From Skermanella aerolata KACC 11604 (GTDB taxonomy: Bacteria; Pseudomonadota; Alphaproteobacteria; Azospirillales; Azospirillaceae): 64,000 bases of DNA. Shown here one piece after another: positions 26,090-35,669 of the stretch. Within the stretch, counting starts at the first letter, position 1. Each line of letters starts with the position of its first letter. The notes under the pieces are model-generated. The model was not told where the DNA came from. It did not search any database and saw only the letters and a list, made by a program, of their open reading frames with translations. The stretch spans positions 1 through 64,000 of the forward strand of contig NZ_AVFK01000037.1 of the NCBI RefSeq assembly GCF_000936425.1, read 5' to 3'. A program made the translations under genes and the position numbers.

Positions 26090-26385
26090 AACAACCCTGG
26101 TGAAATAACCTTAAGGTGAGGACTTAAGGACACGCTGTGCCCGAAGTGCAACGCTTGGTAGGCACAATGTTGACGTATTCAAGTGTCACTTTCCTATTGA
26201 TCTGACCTTGGAGTAGGGTCCGCCAGCGAAAAAAGTGATCACCTGTCCCTTAGGGTTGCCCGCAGTGAGACGTGGATCACAGTAAATTATCATTTGGTCG
26301 GATAAAGATGCACCGCCGCGCTGTTACAGAACAGGACGGCGCGGTGTTGAAGCATAGAGGCAGGGTCAAAAAAATGGGGAGTGAC

Positions 26386-26580
26386 ATGGCGCAGTACAGA
26401 CTGGAGAACATCCTCACCCAGGAAATTCCCGATGGTCTGCTGATGGACATCGCTTACCATTGGCAGGCCAACGACAACCGGTTGCTGGATACCCGTTCCG
26501 TCGGTGGTCTCCACCGCGACCATTCCTCCAGCTGGGAAGTCCCGGTGCCCAAATCCGGCTTCAAGAGCCCGCCGCACTGA
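26386..26580 (+). CDS. Small hypothetical protein, unknown
   Basis: 64 residues from ATG 26386, preceded by GGGGAG about 4 bases upstream; an ATG 12 bases earlier is also possible. The protein is hydrophilic and ends in a proline-rich tail (VPVPKSGFKSPPH). It has no signal peptide, membrane span or recognisable motif. It lies 15 bases before the molybdopterin oxidoreductase in the same direction, so they may be co-transcribed. The 296 bases before it contain no gene. Coding status is supported by position and codon use only. Confidence 0.45.
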   Translation: MAQYRLENILTQEIPDGLLMDIAYHWQANDNRLLDTRSVGGLHRDHSSSWEVPVPKSGFKSPPH

Positions 26581-26595
26581 CGGGCTTCCGCCGAC

Positions 26596-27267
26596 ATGGC
26601 AAGCGACGGCGACGAGCCTATTCCCGATTCTAAGCTGACGCGCACCAAGGAACGCTGGGCACGCGAAGGCCGGTTTCTGACCGGCCGGGACGCGCGGCCG
26701 GATGCCGACCGGCTGCCGCCGGGTCAGCATCTGGTGCGCGACTGGCCGGTGCTGGACCTTGGACTCCACCCGACCGTATCGCAGGAGCGATGGCGGCTTC
26801 ACCTGACCGGGGCTGTCGATAACCCGCAGATCTGGGACTGGGCGCGGTTCATGGACCAGCCGCAGACCCAAGCCCGATCCGACATCCACTGCGTGACCAC
26901 GTGGTCGCGCTACGACAACGACTGGCAGGGAATGACCACCGCCGACCTGCTGGTGGCGGTATCTCCGCGCGCCGAGGCGCGCTTCGTCGTGCTGCATTCG
27001 CACGACGGCTACACCACCAACCTGATGCTCGAGGATTTCGCCGCTGAGGGGGCGATCCTGGCGCATTCCTGGTCCGGCAAGCCGCTGTCCCAGGAACACG
27101 GCGGCCCAGCGCGGCTGGTCGTGCCGCACCTGTATTTCTGGAAAAGCGCCAAGTGGATCGAACGAATCGAGTTCCGCACCGCCGACGACCCCGGCTTCTG
27201 GGAGGTGCGAGGCTACCATAACCGGGGCGATCCCTGGAACGAGGAACGGTATTCCGAGCCGGAGTGA
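26596..27267 (+). CDS. Sulfite-oxidase-like molybdopterin oxidoreductase (YuiH type)
   Basis: 223 residues, the size of stand-alone molybdopterin-binding proteins of the sulfite oxidase superfamily. The molybdenum-ligand cysteine is in DIHCVTTWSRYDNDW near residue 98, the family's most conserved block, and HGGPARLVVPHLYFWKSAKW near 170-190 completes the cofactor site. No twin-arginine or Sec signal is visible, so it is predicted cytoplasmic. The physiological substrate of this branch is not established. It is convergent with the exporter genes at 27287, separated by 19 bases with a weak 6-bp hairpin. Confidence 0.88.
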   Translation: MASDGDEPIPDSKLTRTKERWAREGRFLTGRDARPDADRLPPGQHLVRDWPVLDLGLHPTVSQERWRLHLTGAVDNPQIWDWARFMDQPQTQARSDIHCVTTWSRYDNDWQGMTTADLLVAVSPRAEARFVVLHSHDGYTTNLMLEDFAAEGAILAHSWSGKPLSQEHGGPARLVVPHLYFWKSAKWIERIEFRTADDPGFWEVRGYHNRGDPWNEERYSEPE

Positions 27268-27286
27268 GCGGCGGGCGCTTTGCCGC

Positions 27287-30200
27287 TTAACCCAGATCCA
27301 GCGCCGGCAGGTCGAACTGGGTGCGGGCGAGCTGGTAGTACATTCCCGTGTAGTTGTTCTCCTTCAGGAATTCCTTGTCGGTCAACTGCTGGTGCGTGCC
27401 CTGTTCCTGGACCTTGCCGTCGCGGATGAAGCAGATGCGGTCGCTGTCCATGACGGTGGTCAGGCGGTGGGCGATGGTGATCGAGGTGCGGTTGACCAGG
27501 ACGGTTTTCAGTTCCTGGGTGATGCGAGCTTCGGATTCGTTGTCGAGCGCGCTGGTGGCTTCGTCGAAGATCATGATCTTGGGACGGCGGTAGAGCGCGC
27601 GGGCGATGCCGACGCGCTGACGCTGGCCGCCCGACAGGCCCATGCCCTTCTCGCCGATGCGGGTCTGGTATCCCAGTGGGAAGTTGATGATGAAGTCCTC
27701 GGACCCCGCCATCTTCGCGGCTTCCAGCACCGCCTGCATGTCCGGCTCCGGGTCGCCCAGCGCTATGTTTTCCGCCACGGTACCGCCGAAGATGAAGGTG
27801 TCCTGAAGCACCACGCCGATGTTCCGGCGGAGCGAGTTCAGGTCCATCGTCTTGATGTCCTTGCCGTCGATCGTCAGGTCGCCGGACGTCGGCTTGTAGA
27901 AGCCAAGGACCATCTTGGCGATCGTGCTCTTGCCGCAGCCGGACGGGCCGACGAAGGCGACGTGTTCGCCGGGCGAGATCGTCAGGTCGAAGCCGTGCAT
28001 CACCGACCGCTTCTGGTCGTTGGTGTTGTAGCTGAAGTTGACCTTGTCGAACTTGATCTCGCCTTCGAGTTGGCGGACCTGGGTCTGGATCTTGTCGGGG
28101 CTTGAGATCGTCGCATGCTCCGACTTGACGTTCAGCACGTCGCCGACGCGGTCGATGGCGATGCGGACTTCCTGAAGCTCGTTCCACAGATTGACCATCT
28201 GCGTCACCGGGCCGGTGACGAGGCCCATCAGCATGTTGAAGCCCATCAGCTCGCCGATGCTCATTTCGCTGTTCATCACCTGGTTGGCGCCGATCCACAG
28301 CACGGCGATGCTGGACGCCAGGGTAGCCAGCTTGAACAGGCTGTTGGACATCAGGCTCAGCTTCTGCTGGCGGAAGCTGCGGTTGACGTTCTCGACGAAG
28401 GCGTTTTCCCAGCGGGCACGGGCGAAGTATTCGTTGCTGGTCGCCTTCAGCGCCTCGATCCCGTTCATGGACTCGATCAGATAGGACTGGGACTGGGCGT
28501 TGGTGATGAAGATTTCCTGGGCGATGGCTTTGATCTTGGGCGTGAAATACACGACGATGCCGATATAGATCGGGATGAAGAATACCACGATCAGGCTGAG
28601 CGGGACCGAGTAGGCGAACATCATCAGGAAATACAGCACGATCATCAGCGTGTTCATCAGCACGGTGATGGTCGAGCCGGTCAGGATGGCGCGGATCTTC
28701 TGGTTCTCGCCGAAGCGGGCGAGGATTTCGCCCTTGTTCTTGGTCAGGAAGAAGTCCATCGGCAGGCTCAGCACATGCCGGTAGAACTCCGACATCAGCC
28801 GCATGTCCAGCCGCGACGTGGTATGGGCCAGCAGCAGGCTCTGCACGACGGACATGGCGGTGGTCAGCACCGCGACCAGCACCATGCCGCCCAGCATCAT
28901 GTTGAGCAGGCCGACGTCGTGGTGGACGACCACGTTGTCCACGATGGTCTGGACGAACAGCGGCGAGGCCAGACCCAGCACGTTGATGACGACGGCGGCA
29001 AGCACGGCTTCGCCGTAGTATTTCTTGTACGGCAGGATGTAGTTGACGAAGTGGCGGATGGAGGACTTGGCGTCCTCCTCCTTCTCGAACTTGACCGTCG
29101 GCTCCAATGCTATCATCACGCCGCAGTCGGGCCGCTTGTCGACCACGCCGGCGACATCGGCCGAGGTCCACGACGTCAGGAACTCGTCGCGCTTGACCTT
29201 GCGGATGCCGCCCGCCGGGTCGGCGATCTCGACCTCCTTGTCGGAGACCTTGAGCAGGACGATCCAGTGATAGCCCTGCCAGCCCAGGATCGCCGGCAGC
29301 CGCACGGTCTTCAGGCTGGCATAGGGAATCGAGTAGCCCTTGGCGCGGAACCCCAGCGTCTCGGCGCCCCGGATGATCGCGTCGGGCGTCGTCTCGTCGG
29401 TGTTGAGGCCGGTGACCTCCTGCATCTGGCCGAGCGTGAACTTGCGGCCGTAGAACCCCATGACCATAGCAAGGCAGGCCGCCGCCGCGTCGGCCTGGGT
29501 GTTCTGGCGGACGACGGCGAGCTTGGTGGTCTCCTTGACCTTCGACGTCGCGCGGAACTCGTCCTCGCTCAGGCCTTCCGCCAGCTTGATGCGGAGATCG
29601 ACGCCCTCGGCGCGCTTGCGCGACGCGATCTCGTCGGCTTCCAGCTGCTCGACGTCGCGGGCGCGCTGGATCAGCCGCTGCTGGAGTTCGGGGTTGAGGT
29701 TGAGAATGCGCTCGACCGTCTGCTGGTAGATCACCAGCACGGTCGCGTCGGTCACGGCGCGGGCGGTATAGGTCTGGATGCCGCGCGGCGTGCGGCGGGG
29801 CAGGGCTCCCATCTCGCCGAACAGGGTGCCCCGGCCGCAGCGCGACAGCGAGATCGGATCGCCCGTGATCGGCGCCCGGATCAGTTCCAGCGTGCCGCTC
29901 TCCAGGAAATAGAGGCGCGGGTCGTTGTCGCCCTGGTTGAAGACGGCGGCTTCGGCGCGGATGCGCTTGACGCCCATCTTCGACAGCATGTCGGAGAATT
30001 CCTCCGCCGTGTAGTTGGCCCCGCCGAGCAGCGTCCGCAGCCGCTCGCCGACCTCGACCAGACCGACATAGCGCTTGAAATGCTCGTCGACGATCCGGCT
30101 TTCGCTGACCAGCAGCCGCGCCCGGTCGGCGCGCAGGCATACCAGGGTCATGGCGGTTTCGGCCACGACCTGATACGGCCACTTCGTTTCTTCCAGCAGG

Positions 30201-30490
30201 GAGGTCTGGCCGATCGTGGCGCCGTCGCCGATCAGGCCGACGCTGATCAGCTTGCCGCCGGTGTTCTCCTTCAGCCGCGCGCTGCCGGCATGGATCACGT
30301 ACATGCCGTCGGCGGCGGCGCCCTGGGTGAACAGCTTCTTGCCGGCCGGGACCTGCCGGACCTCTAGCAGCAGCTCGATCGCGCGCTTCTCGGCCGTGGG
30401 CAGCACGTTGAACAGGACGTGCGTTTCCAGCACCGAGCGGATCGCTTCCAGCGCGGCCGTGTTCCGGACGGTTTCGATCGCGGTGTCCAT
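27287..30490 (-). CDS. ABC exporter with two cyclic-nucleotide-binding domains and an inactive C39-like domain
   Basis: 1067 residues. Order: two cNMP-binding-type beta-barrels (about 25-145 and 155-285), a linker, a C39 peptidase-like domain (about 318-460), six membrane helices (about 480-770), then an ATPase with Walker A GPSGCGKST near 870, signature LSGGQRQRVGIARA near 974 and Walker B IMIFDEATSALD near 994. In C39 peptidases the catalytic cysteine follows an Asp in the DCGAAC block; here that block reads DAAAAC, so the nucleophile is Ala while the His (GYHWIVL) and Asp (IADPAGG) are kept. That matches the leader-binding but non-cleaving C39-like domain of HlyB-type exporters. It is 66 bases downstream of the HlyD gene. 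The cargo is unknown. The cNMP domains suggest ligand-gated export. Confidence 0.9.
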   Translation of the reverse strand: MDTAIETVRNTAALEAIRSVLETHVLFNVLPTAEKRAIELLLEVRQVPAGKKLFTQGAAADGMYVIHAGSARLKENTGGKLISVGLIGDGATIGQTSLLEETKWPYQVVAETAMTLVCLRADRARLLVSESRIVDEHFKRYVGLVEVGERLRTLLGGANYTAEEFSDMLSKMGVKRIRAEAAVFNQGDNDPRLYFLESGTLELIRAPITGDPISLSRCGRGTLFGEMGALPRRTPRGIQTYTARAVTDATVLVIYQQTVERILNLNPELQQRLIQRARDVEQLEADEIASRKRAEGVDLRIKLAEGLSEDEFRATSKVKETTKLAVVRQNTQADAAAACLAMVMGFYGRKFTLGQMQEVTGLNTDETTPDAIIRGAETLGFRAKGYSIPYASLKTVRLPAILGWQGYHWIVLLKVSDKEVEIADPAGGIRKVKRDEFLTSWTSADVAGVVDKRPDCGVMIALEPTVKFEKEEDAKSSIRHFVNYILPYKKYYGEAVLAAVVINVLGLASPLFVQTIVDNVVVHHDVGLLNMMLGGMVLVAVLTTAMSVVQSLLLAHTTSRLDMRLMSEFYRHVLSLPMDFFLTKNKGEILARFGENQKIRAILTGSTITVLMNTLMIVLYFLMMFAYSVPLSLIVVFFIPIYIGIVVYFTPKIKAIAQEIFITNAQSQSYLIESMNGIEALKATSNEYFARARWENAFVENVNRSFRQQKLSLMSNSLFKLATLASSIAVLWIGANQVMNSEMSIGELMGFNMLMGLVTGPVTQMVNLWNELQEVRIAIDRVGDVLNVKSEHATISSPDKIQTQVRQLEGEIKFDKVNFSYNTNDQKRSVMHGFDLTISPGEHVAFVGPSGCGKSTIAKMVLGFYKPTSGDLTIDGKDIKTMDLNSLRRNIGVVLQDTFIFGGTVAENIALGDPEPDMQAVLEAAKMAGSEDFIINFPLGYQTRIGEKGMGLSGGQRQRVGIARALYRRPKIMIFDEATSALDNESEARITQELKTVLVNRTSITIAHRLTTVMDSDRICFIRDGKVQEQGTHQQLTDKEFLKENNYTGMYYQLARTQFDLPALDLG

Positions 30491-30556
30491 GTCAGCGGTC
30501 TCCGGTGCCGGCAGCGGCGGAAGGGTGGGCCGTAAGATCGAAGCGAACTGGAACGG

Positions 30557-31957
30557 TCATTCTTCCGCCACCTGAAAGAAGCGCGATGCGGGCGCGAAGA
30601 GCAGTTCGATGAAGCGTTTCTCGCCCGTCTTGACCTCGCCGACGCCTTCCAGCCCGATCTCCAGGGCCTTGGAAACGGTGGCCTTGCGGGCGGTGATGGT
30701 TTCAAGCTCCAGCGCCACGGTGATCTGGTACATGGCGTTAGGACCGCTTGGCTTGGTCGCGATGTCGGCGATGACGCCGTGCTGGATGCCGTATTCCTGG
30801 TAGGGATAGGCGAAGTACTTGATCTGGACCTTCTGGCCGCGCTTGATCTTGCCTATGTCCTTGTTCTGCACCATGACATGCGCTTCCAGCGGCGCCGTGT
30901 TGCGGACCACGGTGAACATCGGCGTGCCCGGATTGATGATGGCGCCGCGCGGGATGTTGACCGCCGTAACGATGCCGTCCTCCAGGCTGCTGTAGATGGC
31001 CTTGTCGGATTCGTAATGGACGCCGGGAACCAGTGTGCGGGACTCGGCCAAACGCCTGTTCAGGTCAAGTATCCTGTCGGAGATCAGCTTCTGGTCGCGT
31101 TCCCGCGACTGGCCGAGGTTGGCGATCTCGTTGTCCAGCCGTTCCTGGGAAAACGTCTCCCGCAGCCGCTGCCGTTCGCCCTTGGCGGTTTCCAGGGCGA
31201 GGCGGACGTTCTGGATTTCCGCTTCGGCATTGCCGACCGCGCGCTGAAGGTCGCTGACCCGCGCCTGGGCGCGCTGGAAATCAACCTGCGGGATGTCGCG
31301 GTTGGCGAAGAGTTCCTGCTTGACCGACAGGTCGTGGCGGGCGTTGCCGAGGTCCTCGTCCAGGCCCATGCGGGTGCGCTGCGCGGTCTGCACCTGGATC
31401 TCGATCTGGCGGATGCGGTTGTCGATGGCGCCCTGCTCGGTCGCCCGCCGCTGCGACAGGTTGCGCCGGTCCAGTTCGAGCTGGTTGGAACGGAACTCGT
31501 ATTCCTTGAGGGACTCGCGCTCCTGTAGCTGCAAGTCGTCGATCTGGCGCTGGAACGCCTCCTGCTCGGGGGTGGAGGCCGCCCGGATCTTCTCCTGGAT
31601 CGTCGCCAGCGGATCGCCGGCCGACACGATCGAGTTCTCCGCCACTTCGACGCTCTCGACCAGCCCGCCGCTGACCGCCTGGATCGTCACCGCCTGCCGC
31701 TGGAGCGTCAGCGGGGCCATGACGATGATGTCCTTCGACGCGAAGAACGAATAGACCAGCATGGCGAGCGCCGAGATGAACATAAGGTACACCGGCCCGT
31801 GCAGGACGAAGCCATGCGCCGAATACAGCAGCGTGCCCGCCGGGATCGGGTGCCGCTGCTTGCCGGAGCCTGCGGAATCGATCCTGACCGGCTCGCTCTT
31901 CCTGCCCGCCGGGGCCGCCGCATCCGCCTTTCTGGCAGCCGCCACCTTGCTTGCCAT
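30557..31957 (-). CDS. HlyD-family periplasmic adaptor (membrane fusion protein)
   Basis: 466 residues. One N-terminal membrane helix (about 40-62), a biotinyl-lipoyl half (TIQAVSGGLVESVEV near 90-105), a long coiled-coil hairpin (about 125-285) rich in Glu, Gln and Arg, and a C-terminal beta-barrel region including RGQKVQIKYFAYPYQEYG near 370. This architecture links an inner-membrane ABC exporter to an outer-membrane TolC-type channel, which is not encoded in the window. ATG at 31957 is preferred; an in-frame TTG at 32017 has no ribosome site. It is the partner of the ABC protein at 27287-30490. Confidence 0.9.
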   Translation of the reverse strand: MASKVAAARKADAAAPAGRKSEPVRIDSAGSGKQRHPIPAGTLLYSAHGFVLHGPVYLMFISALAMLVYSFFASKDIIVMAPLTLQRQAVTIQAVSGGLVESVEVAENSIVSAGDPLATIQEKIRAASTPEQEAFQRQIDDLQLQERESLKEYEFRSNQLELDRRNLSQRRATEQGAIDNRIRQIEIQVQTAQRTRMGLDEDLGNARHDLSVKQELFANRDIPQVDFQRAQARVSDLQRAVGNAEAEIQNVRLALETAKGERQRLRETFSQERLDNEIANLGQSRERDQKLISDRILDLNRRLAESRTLVPGVHYESDKAIYSSLEDGIVTAVNIPRGAIINPGTPMFTVVRNTAPLEAHVMVQNKDIGKIKRGQKVQIKYFAYPYQEYGIQHGVIADIATKPSGPNAMYQITVALELETITARKATVSKALEIGLEGVGEVKTGEKRFIELLFAPASRFFQVAEE

Positions 31958-32137
31958 CGTCGTATCCGCACCGCTCCCTTGTGCCGTCGAACGCCGCCCA
32001 CGGGGGCGGAGCGACAATTTGGCCTAAATTGTCTCAAGGCCGCATCATTGGGGCTTTCTGCTGAAAGGATGATTAACGCGGGCTGCTATCCCCTGAACGG
32101 ATGCGGTAGAACGGCGGCGCAGACGGGCGGGCGGGAC

Positions 32138-32938
32138 TCATAGGCGACAGGCCGGCGGCACGATCCGCTGAACCTTGAGGTCGAAGCCGGGCGTGGCGGC
32201 GGCGGGGTTCCGCCGTGCCACCGCCAGCAGGTGCCGGTCGGTCGGCTGGAGCTGGGCGAAGGACCATCCCGCCGCCGTGTCGTCCATGTCCGGGGCCAGC
32301 ACCAGCCGGGCGGAGGACCCGGCATCGCCGCCGTCGCGCAGGAACCAGAACTTGTCCAGCGGGATCGACAGGCCCATTCCGCGCGCCTTGATATAGGCTT
32401 CCTTGAGCGTCCAGTAGGTGAAGAAGCGCGACGCCTGGGCGTCGGCGGGCAGGGAGGCGATGTCGACGGCCTCCAGGGGAGCCATGAAGCGGTCGGCGAT
32501 CTCCAGAAGGTCGCCGGCGCGGTCGATGGCCTCGACATCGACGCCGATCTCGCCGCTGTGCGTGACGGCACAGGCCACCAGTCCGCGCGTATTGGACAGG
32601 TTGAAGCGCAAGTCCGCGACCCCGGTGTCGGCGGGTGCGTCGATTTCCGGCCGTCCCCATGCGTTGGCCCGGAAACGCCAGCCGGTTGGGGCCATGCCGG
32701 CGTAGCGGGACAGGACGGTGCGGCACAGGGCGCGGGTGATCAGGTATTCGTGCCGGGCGCGCTCGTTGAGGAAACGGTCGTGGCGGGCGCGTTCGTCCGG
32801 CGACAGCAGCCCGATATAGGCGTCGATCGCGGCGGCAGCCGCTATGTCGTCCGACAGCGTGTACCAGAGATGGACGGCATCGGGGTCAAGCGGGGGGCCA
32901 AGGGGAAACCCGACGGGGGGGCCAAAGGGCTGGGTCAT
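32138..32938 (-). CDS. Sfp-type 4'-phosphopantetheinyl transferase
   Basis: 266 residues. It attaches the phosphopantetheine arm of CoA to carrier-protein serines, converting apo-NRPS into active enzyme. The three family motifs are present: RFNLSNTRGLVACAV near 108-122, the magnesium-binding IGVDVE near 131-136, and FTYWTLKEAYIKARG near 169-183. The Sfp-like length of about 230-270 separates it from AcpS. It lies 4 kb from NRPS-1 and upstream of the HlyD/ABC exporter on the same strand (180-base gap), making it the obvious activator of the synthetases here and tying the exporter to the locus. Confidence 0.93.
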   Translation of the reverse strand: MTQPFGPPVGFPLGPPLDPDAVHLWYTLSDDIAAAAAIDAYIGLLSPDERARHDRFLNERARHEYLITRALCRTVLSRYAGMAPTGWRFRANAWGRPEIDAPADTGVADLRFNLSNTRGLVACAVTHSGEIGVDVEAIDRAGDLLEIADRFMAPLEAVDIASLPADAQASRFFTYWTLKEAYIKARGMGLSIPLDKFWFLRDGGDAGSSARLVLAPDMDDTAAGWSFAQLQPTDRHLLAVARRNPAAATPGFDLKVQRIVPPACRL

Positions 32939-33202
32939 GGCGGGATGATAGTCCGGCGCACGGCGTGCTGTAATGCGGCTTTTCCGCTCGCGCGCATAGG
33001 TTCACAGTCCAAATGAAATCGGTAGCGGAAACTGAAGTACAAAGCACGATTACGTCATAGGACCGCCTCACATAAACCATAATTTAATGAATATATCATC
33101 TCTTTTGAAACAGAACAGGCGGGGGTCTTGCGTAGCCTTTTCCAGGGGCGTATCAGGACGGGACGCTGCGCTAGACCCACATATTTGTTCCAGGGAGCTG
33201 AA

Positions 33203-33469
33203 ATGTTGACCGATACCGATTGGATCATGCACGCCAAGGCGACGCGCAGCATGGCGTCGCGAAGCCTGCGCCAGGGCGAGACCGAAGTTGCCCAAAGGCT
33301 GTTCCAGGCCGCGACGCAGATGGAGAACATCGCCCAGATGGCTGCGGCGAATCCGAACACCGGCAACGTCGTGAAACTGACGACGATGACGGAAATCGCA
33401 CGGCAGGACCTTGCCAAGGCAGACCACTCCCGCACCGATGCTTCCCGCAAGCTCTCCAATGCGTCATAG
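33203..33469 (+). CDS. Small alpha-helical hypothetical protein
   Basis: 88 residues. The ATG follows CAGGGAGC by about 4 bases. The protein is soluble and predicted helical, with heptad-like ATRSMASRSLRQGETEVAQ and a polar tail. No motif, signal peptide or membrane span is recognised. It lies in the gap between the PPTase and the sensor kinase, alone in direction with the kinase 139 bases downstream. Function is unknown; the ribosome site and codon use support it as real. Confidence 0.6.
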   Translation: MLTDTDWIMHAKATRSMASRSLRQGETEVAQRLFQAATQMENIAQMAAANPNTGNVVKLTTMTEIARQDLAKADHSRTDASRKLSNAS

Positions 33470-33608
33470 GACCGCTGCTCCGCGCTAGTCCTTTGGTCCA
33501 GTTCCACCACGCCGGCCTACTCTGATAGGCCGTTTCATTTGCCTTCCGTCTCATATCTAACTATTGGTTGCGCGATGGTGATCGGCACCGGATAGCCATG
33601 GAGGCGGT

Positions 33609-35633
33609 GTGGCTCAGCGCGCATATCTCAGCTTCATTGCCGCACTGCTGCCGATCCTGACGTTTTCAGCCGTCATGGTATTCGTGCTGAACGGCTTCCA
33701 GGAACATAACCTCGCCCGCAACATCCAGGACGGCGCGCGCGCCGCCGCCTCGGCGATGGACGTCGAGATCACCCGCAACCTCAGCGCCCTGGAAGCCCTG
33801 GCGCTTGGGGCACGCCTTGACGAACCGGATGGCGTCGAGCGGCTCTTCGCCCATGCGCGGGACATGATGGCGGCGCATCCGGACTGGATCAACGTGGTCC
33901 TGAGCGATCAGGACCGCCCCGTGTTCAACCTGATGCATGGCCTGAAGCACGGATTGTCGGTGGATCCGTCGTCGTTGCCGCCGCTGCTCGATCCGGACGC
34001 GATGAGGGAAGTGATACGGACGGGCCAGCCGGTGGTCAGCGGGGTGATCGTGGAGCCCGACCGCTACCCGGAACCCTTCGTGTCGTTCCGCGTGCCCGTC
34101 CGGTCGGGCGATCCGCGCCGTGCTTCCCACGTGCTGGCCGTCGGCATCCGGGCCTGGGCCTTCCATGACCCGCTGAAACTGGACGAACTGCAATCCGGCT
34201 GGTCGCTGTGCCTGATCGACGGCAACCTGCGGATCATCACCCGTACGGTCGCGGCCGGGCCACTCGACCGGGACATTGGCCGGCAGGCCAACCCAACCCT
34301 GGCAAAGGGGCTGGAGCAGCCGCAGGAGGCGTTCCCGGTCCGGGGGCTGGAGGGTGCGGAATACCTGACCAGCGTCAACCGCATCAAGCGCGCCGGCTGG
34401 TTCGTCACCGCATCGGTTCCCTTCGCCGTCGTCGGCCGCACCAACCGGCTCAACCTGGCGCTGGCCGCCGGAAGCGGTCTCCTGGCGCTGGCGATCGCGG
34501 CCGGGCTGGGAACCTCGCTGATCGCCAGCATCCTGAGGAGCCACGCCGCCGAGGCCCGGCTTGCCAGCCTGGAGGCCCAGCAATTGGCGGAGCGCCGGCT
34601 GAACCGGATCGCCGCCGACATTCCGGGCGCCATCCTGCGCCGCGTGCTTCATCCCGACGGCAGGATCAGCTTCCCCTATTTCAGCGAAGGGGGACGGTCG
34701 CTGCTGAACCTGGGCCGTGATGCCCGGTTCCGGCCCGGCGACATCGAGGAAGTGGCGGAGAGGCTGATCGCACCGGAAGACCGGCAGTGCTGGATCGAGG
34801 CGATCCGCAGATCGGCCTGGACGCTGGAGCCGATATCGATGGAGTTCCGCGTCGTCAGCGCGGAGGGTGTGAAGACCTGGATCCGCAGCATCGCCCGGCC
34901 CCATCGCGAGCAGGACGGGACGGTGGTCTGGGATGCGGTGGCGCTGGACGTCAACGACCTCAAGCTGACGCAGGCGGAACTGGAACTGCGGCTGGCGGAG
35001 AAGGACACCCTGTTGCGGGAAGTCCATCACCGGGTCAAGAACAACCTGCAAGCGATCTGGGGAGTCATCCAGGTAGAACGCAGCCGGCTGTCCGACGCCC
35101 AGGCGCGCGACCGGCTGGAAGTCATCGGCCATCGCCTGAGCGTGCTGGGCGCCATACACCAGCAGCTTTACGCATCCGACAACCTCCAGCGGATCGACTG
35201 TGCCCGGAACCTGGAGGAACTGGGCCTGCGTCTGGCCGACCTGCATGGCCGCGACGGGATCTCCATCATGGTCGATGCCGATCCCGTCTTGTGCGACCTG
35301 GATACCGCCTTGCCGATCGGCCTGATCGCCAACGAACTGATCAACAACTGCTACCGGCACGCTTTCCCGGCCTGCGCCTGCGGCGATGCCGGCGCTGGTG
35401 GAAACTGCGGCGGCGGCGGCAGGATCGAGGTGTCGTTGCGGGACCTTGACGACGGCATCGAACTGGAGGTGACAGACGACGGGGCGGGCATGACGCAGGC
35501 GCAATCAGACGGCATCGGCACGATAATCGTGCAGGCGCTGGCAGGCCAGATCGACGGCAGGGTTTCCACCGTGACCGGCGCCACCGGCACCACCGTCACC
35601 GTCCTGATCCCGAAGTTCTCGGCGCAAACCTGA
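33609..35633 (+). CDS. Membrane sensor histidine kinase, HisKA_2 type
   Basis: 674 residues. Membrane helix 1 (about 8-28), a periplasmic sensor region (about 30-275, Cache-like), helix 2 (about 283-305), a PAS-like domain (about 330-455), then a HisKA_2 dimerisation domain with the phospho-acceptor in LREVHHRVKNNLQAI near 474-488. A HATPase follows with the N box ANELINNCYRHAF near 577 and G box DDGAGM near 622. This kinase class often acts in general stress signalling or light and chemical sensing. The start is GTG with GGAGG 5 bases upstream. No response regulator lies next to it, so it is an orphan kinase. Confidence 0.9.
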   Translation: MAQRAYLSFIAALLPILTFSAVMVFVLNGFQEHNLARNIQDGARAAASAMDVEITRNLSALEALALGARLDEPDGVERLFAHARDMMAAHPDWINVVLSDQDRPVFNLMHGLKHGLSVDPSSLPPLLDPDAMREVIRTGQPVVSGVIVEPDRYPEPFVSFRVPVRSGDPRRASHVLAVGIRAWAFHDPLKLDELQSGWSLCLIDGNLRIITRTVAAGPLDRDIGRQANPTLAKGLEQPQEAFPVRGLEGAEYLTSVNRIKRAGWFVTASVPFAVVGRTNRLNLALAAGSGLLALAIAAGLGTSLIASILRSHAAEARLASLEAQQLAERRLNRIAADIPGAILRRVLHPDGRISFPYFSEGGRSLLNLGRDARFRPGDIEEVAERLIAPEDRQCWIEAIRRSAWTLEPISMEFRVVSAEGVKTWIRSIARPHREQDGTVVWDAVALDVNDLKLTQAELELRLAEKDTLLREVHHRVKNNLQAIWGVIQVERSRLSDAQARDRLEVIGHRLSVLGAIHQQLYASDNLQRIDCARNLEELGLRLADLHGRDGISIMVDADPVLCDLDTALPIGLIANELINNCYRHAFPACACGDAGAGGNCGGGGRIEVSLRDLDDGIELEVTDDGAGMTQAQSDGIGTIIVQALAGQIDGRVSTVTGATGTTVTVLIPKFSAQT

Positions 35634-35669
35634 CGGGTGCGCCGAACCTTCCGGAAGGAAGCGGAATAT

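Noticed and set aside
27287-30490. Reading the C39 domain as an active leader peptidase (bacteriocin maturation)
   Set aside because: The nucleophile position is Ala, and no double-glycine-leader peptide gene was seen within the window near the exporter.
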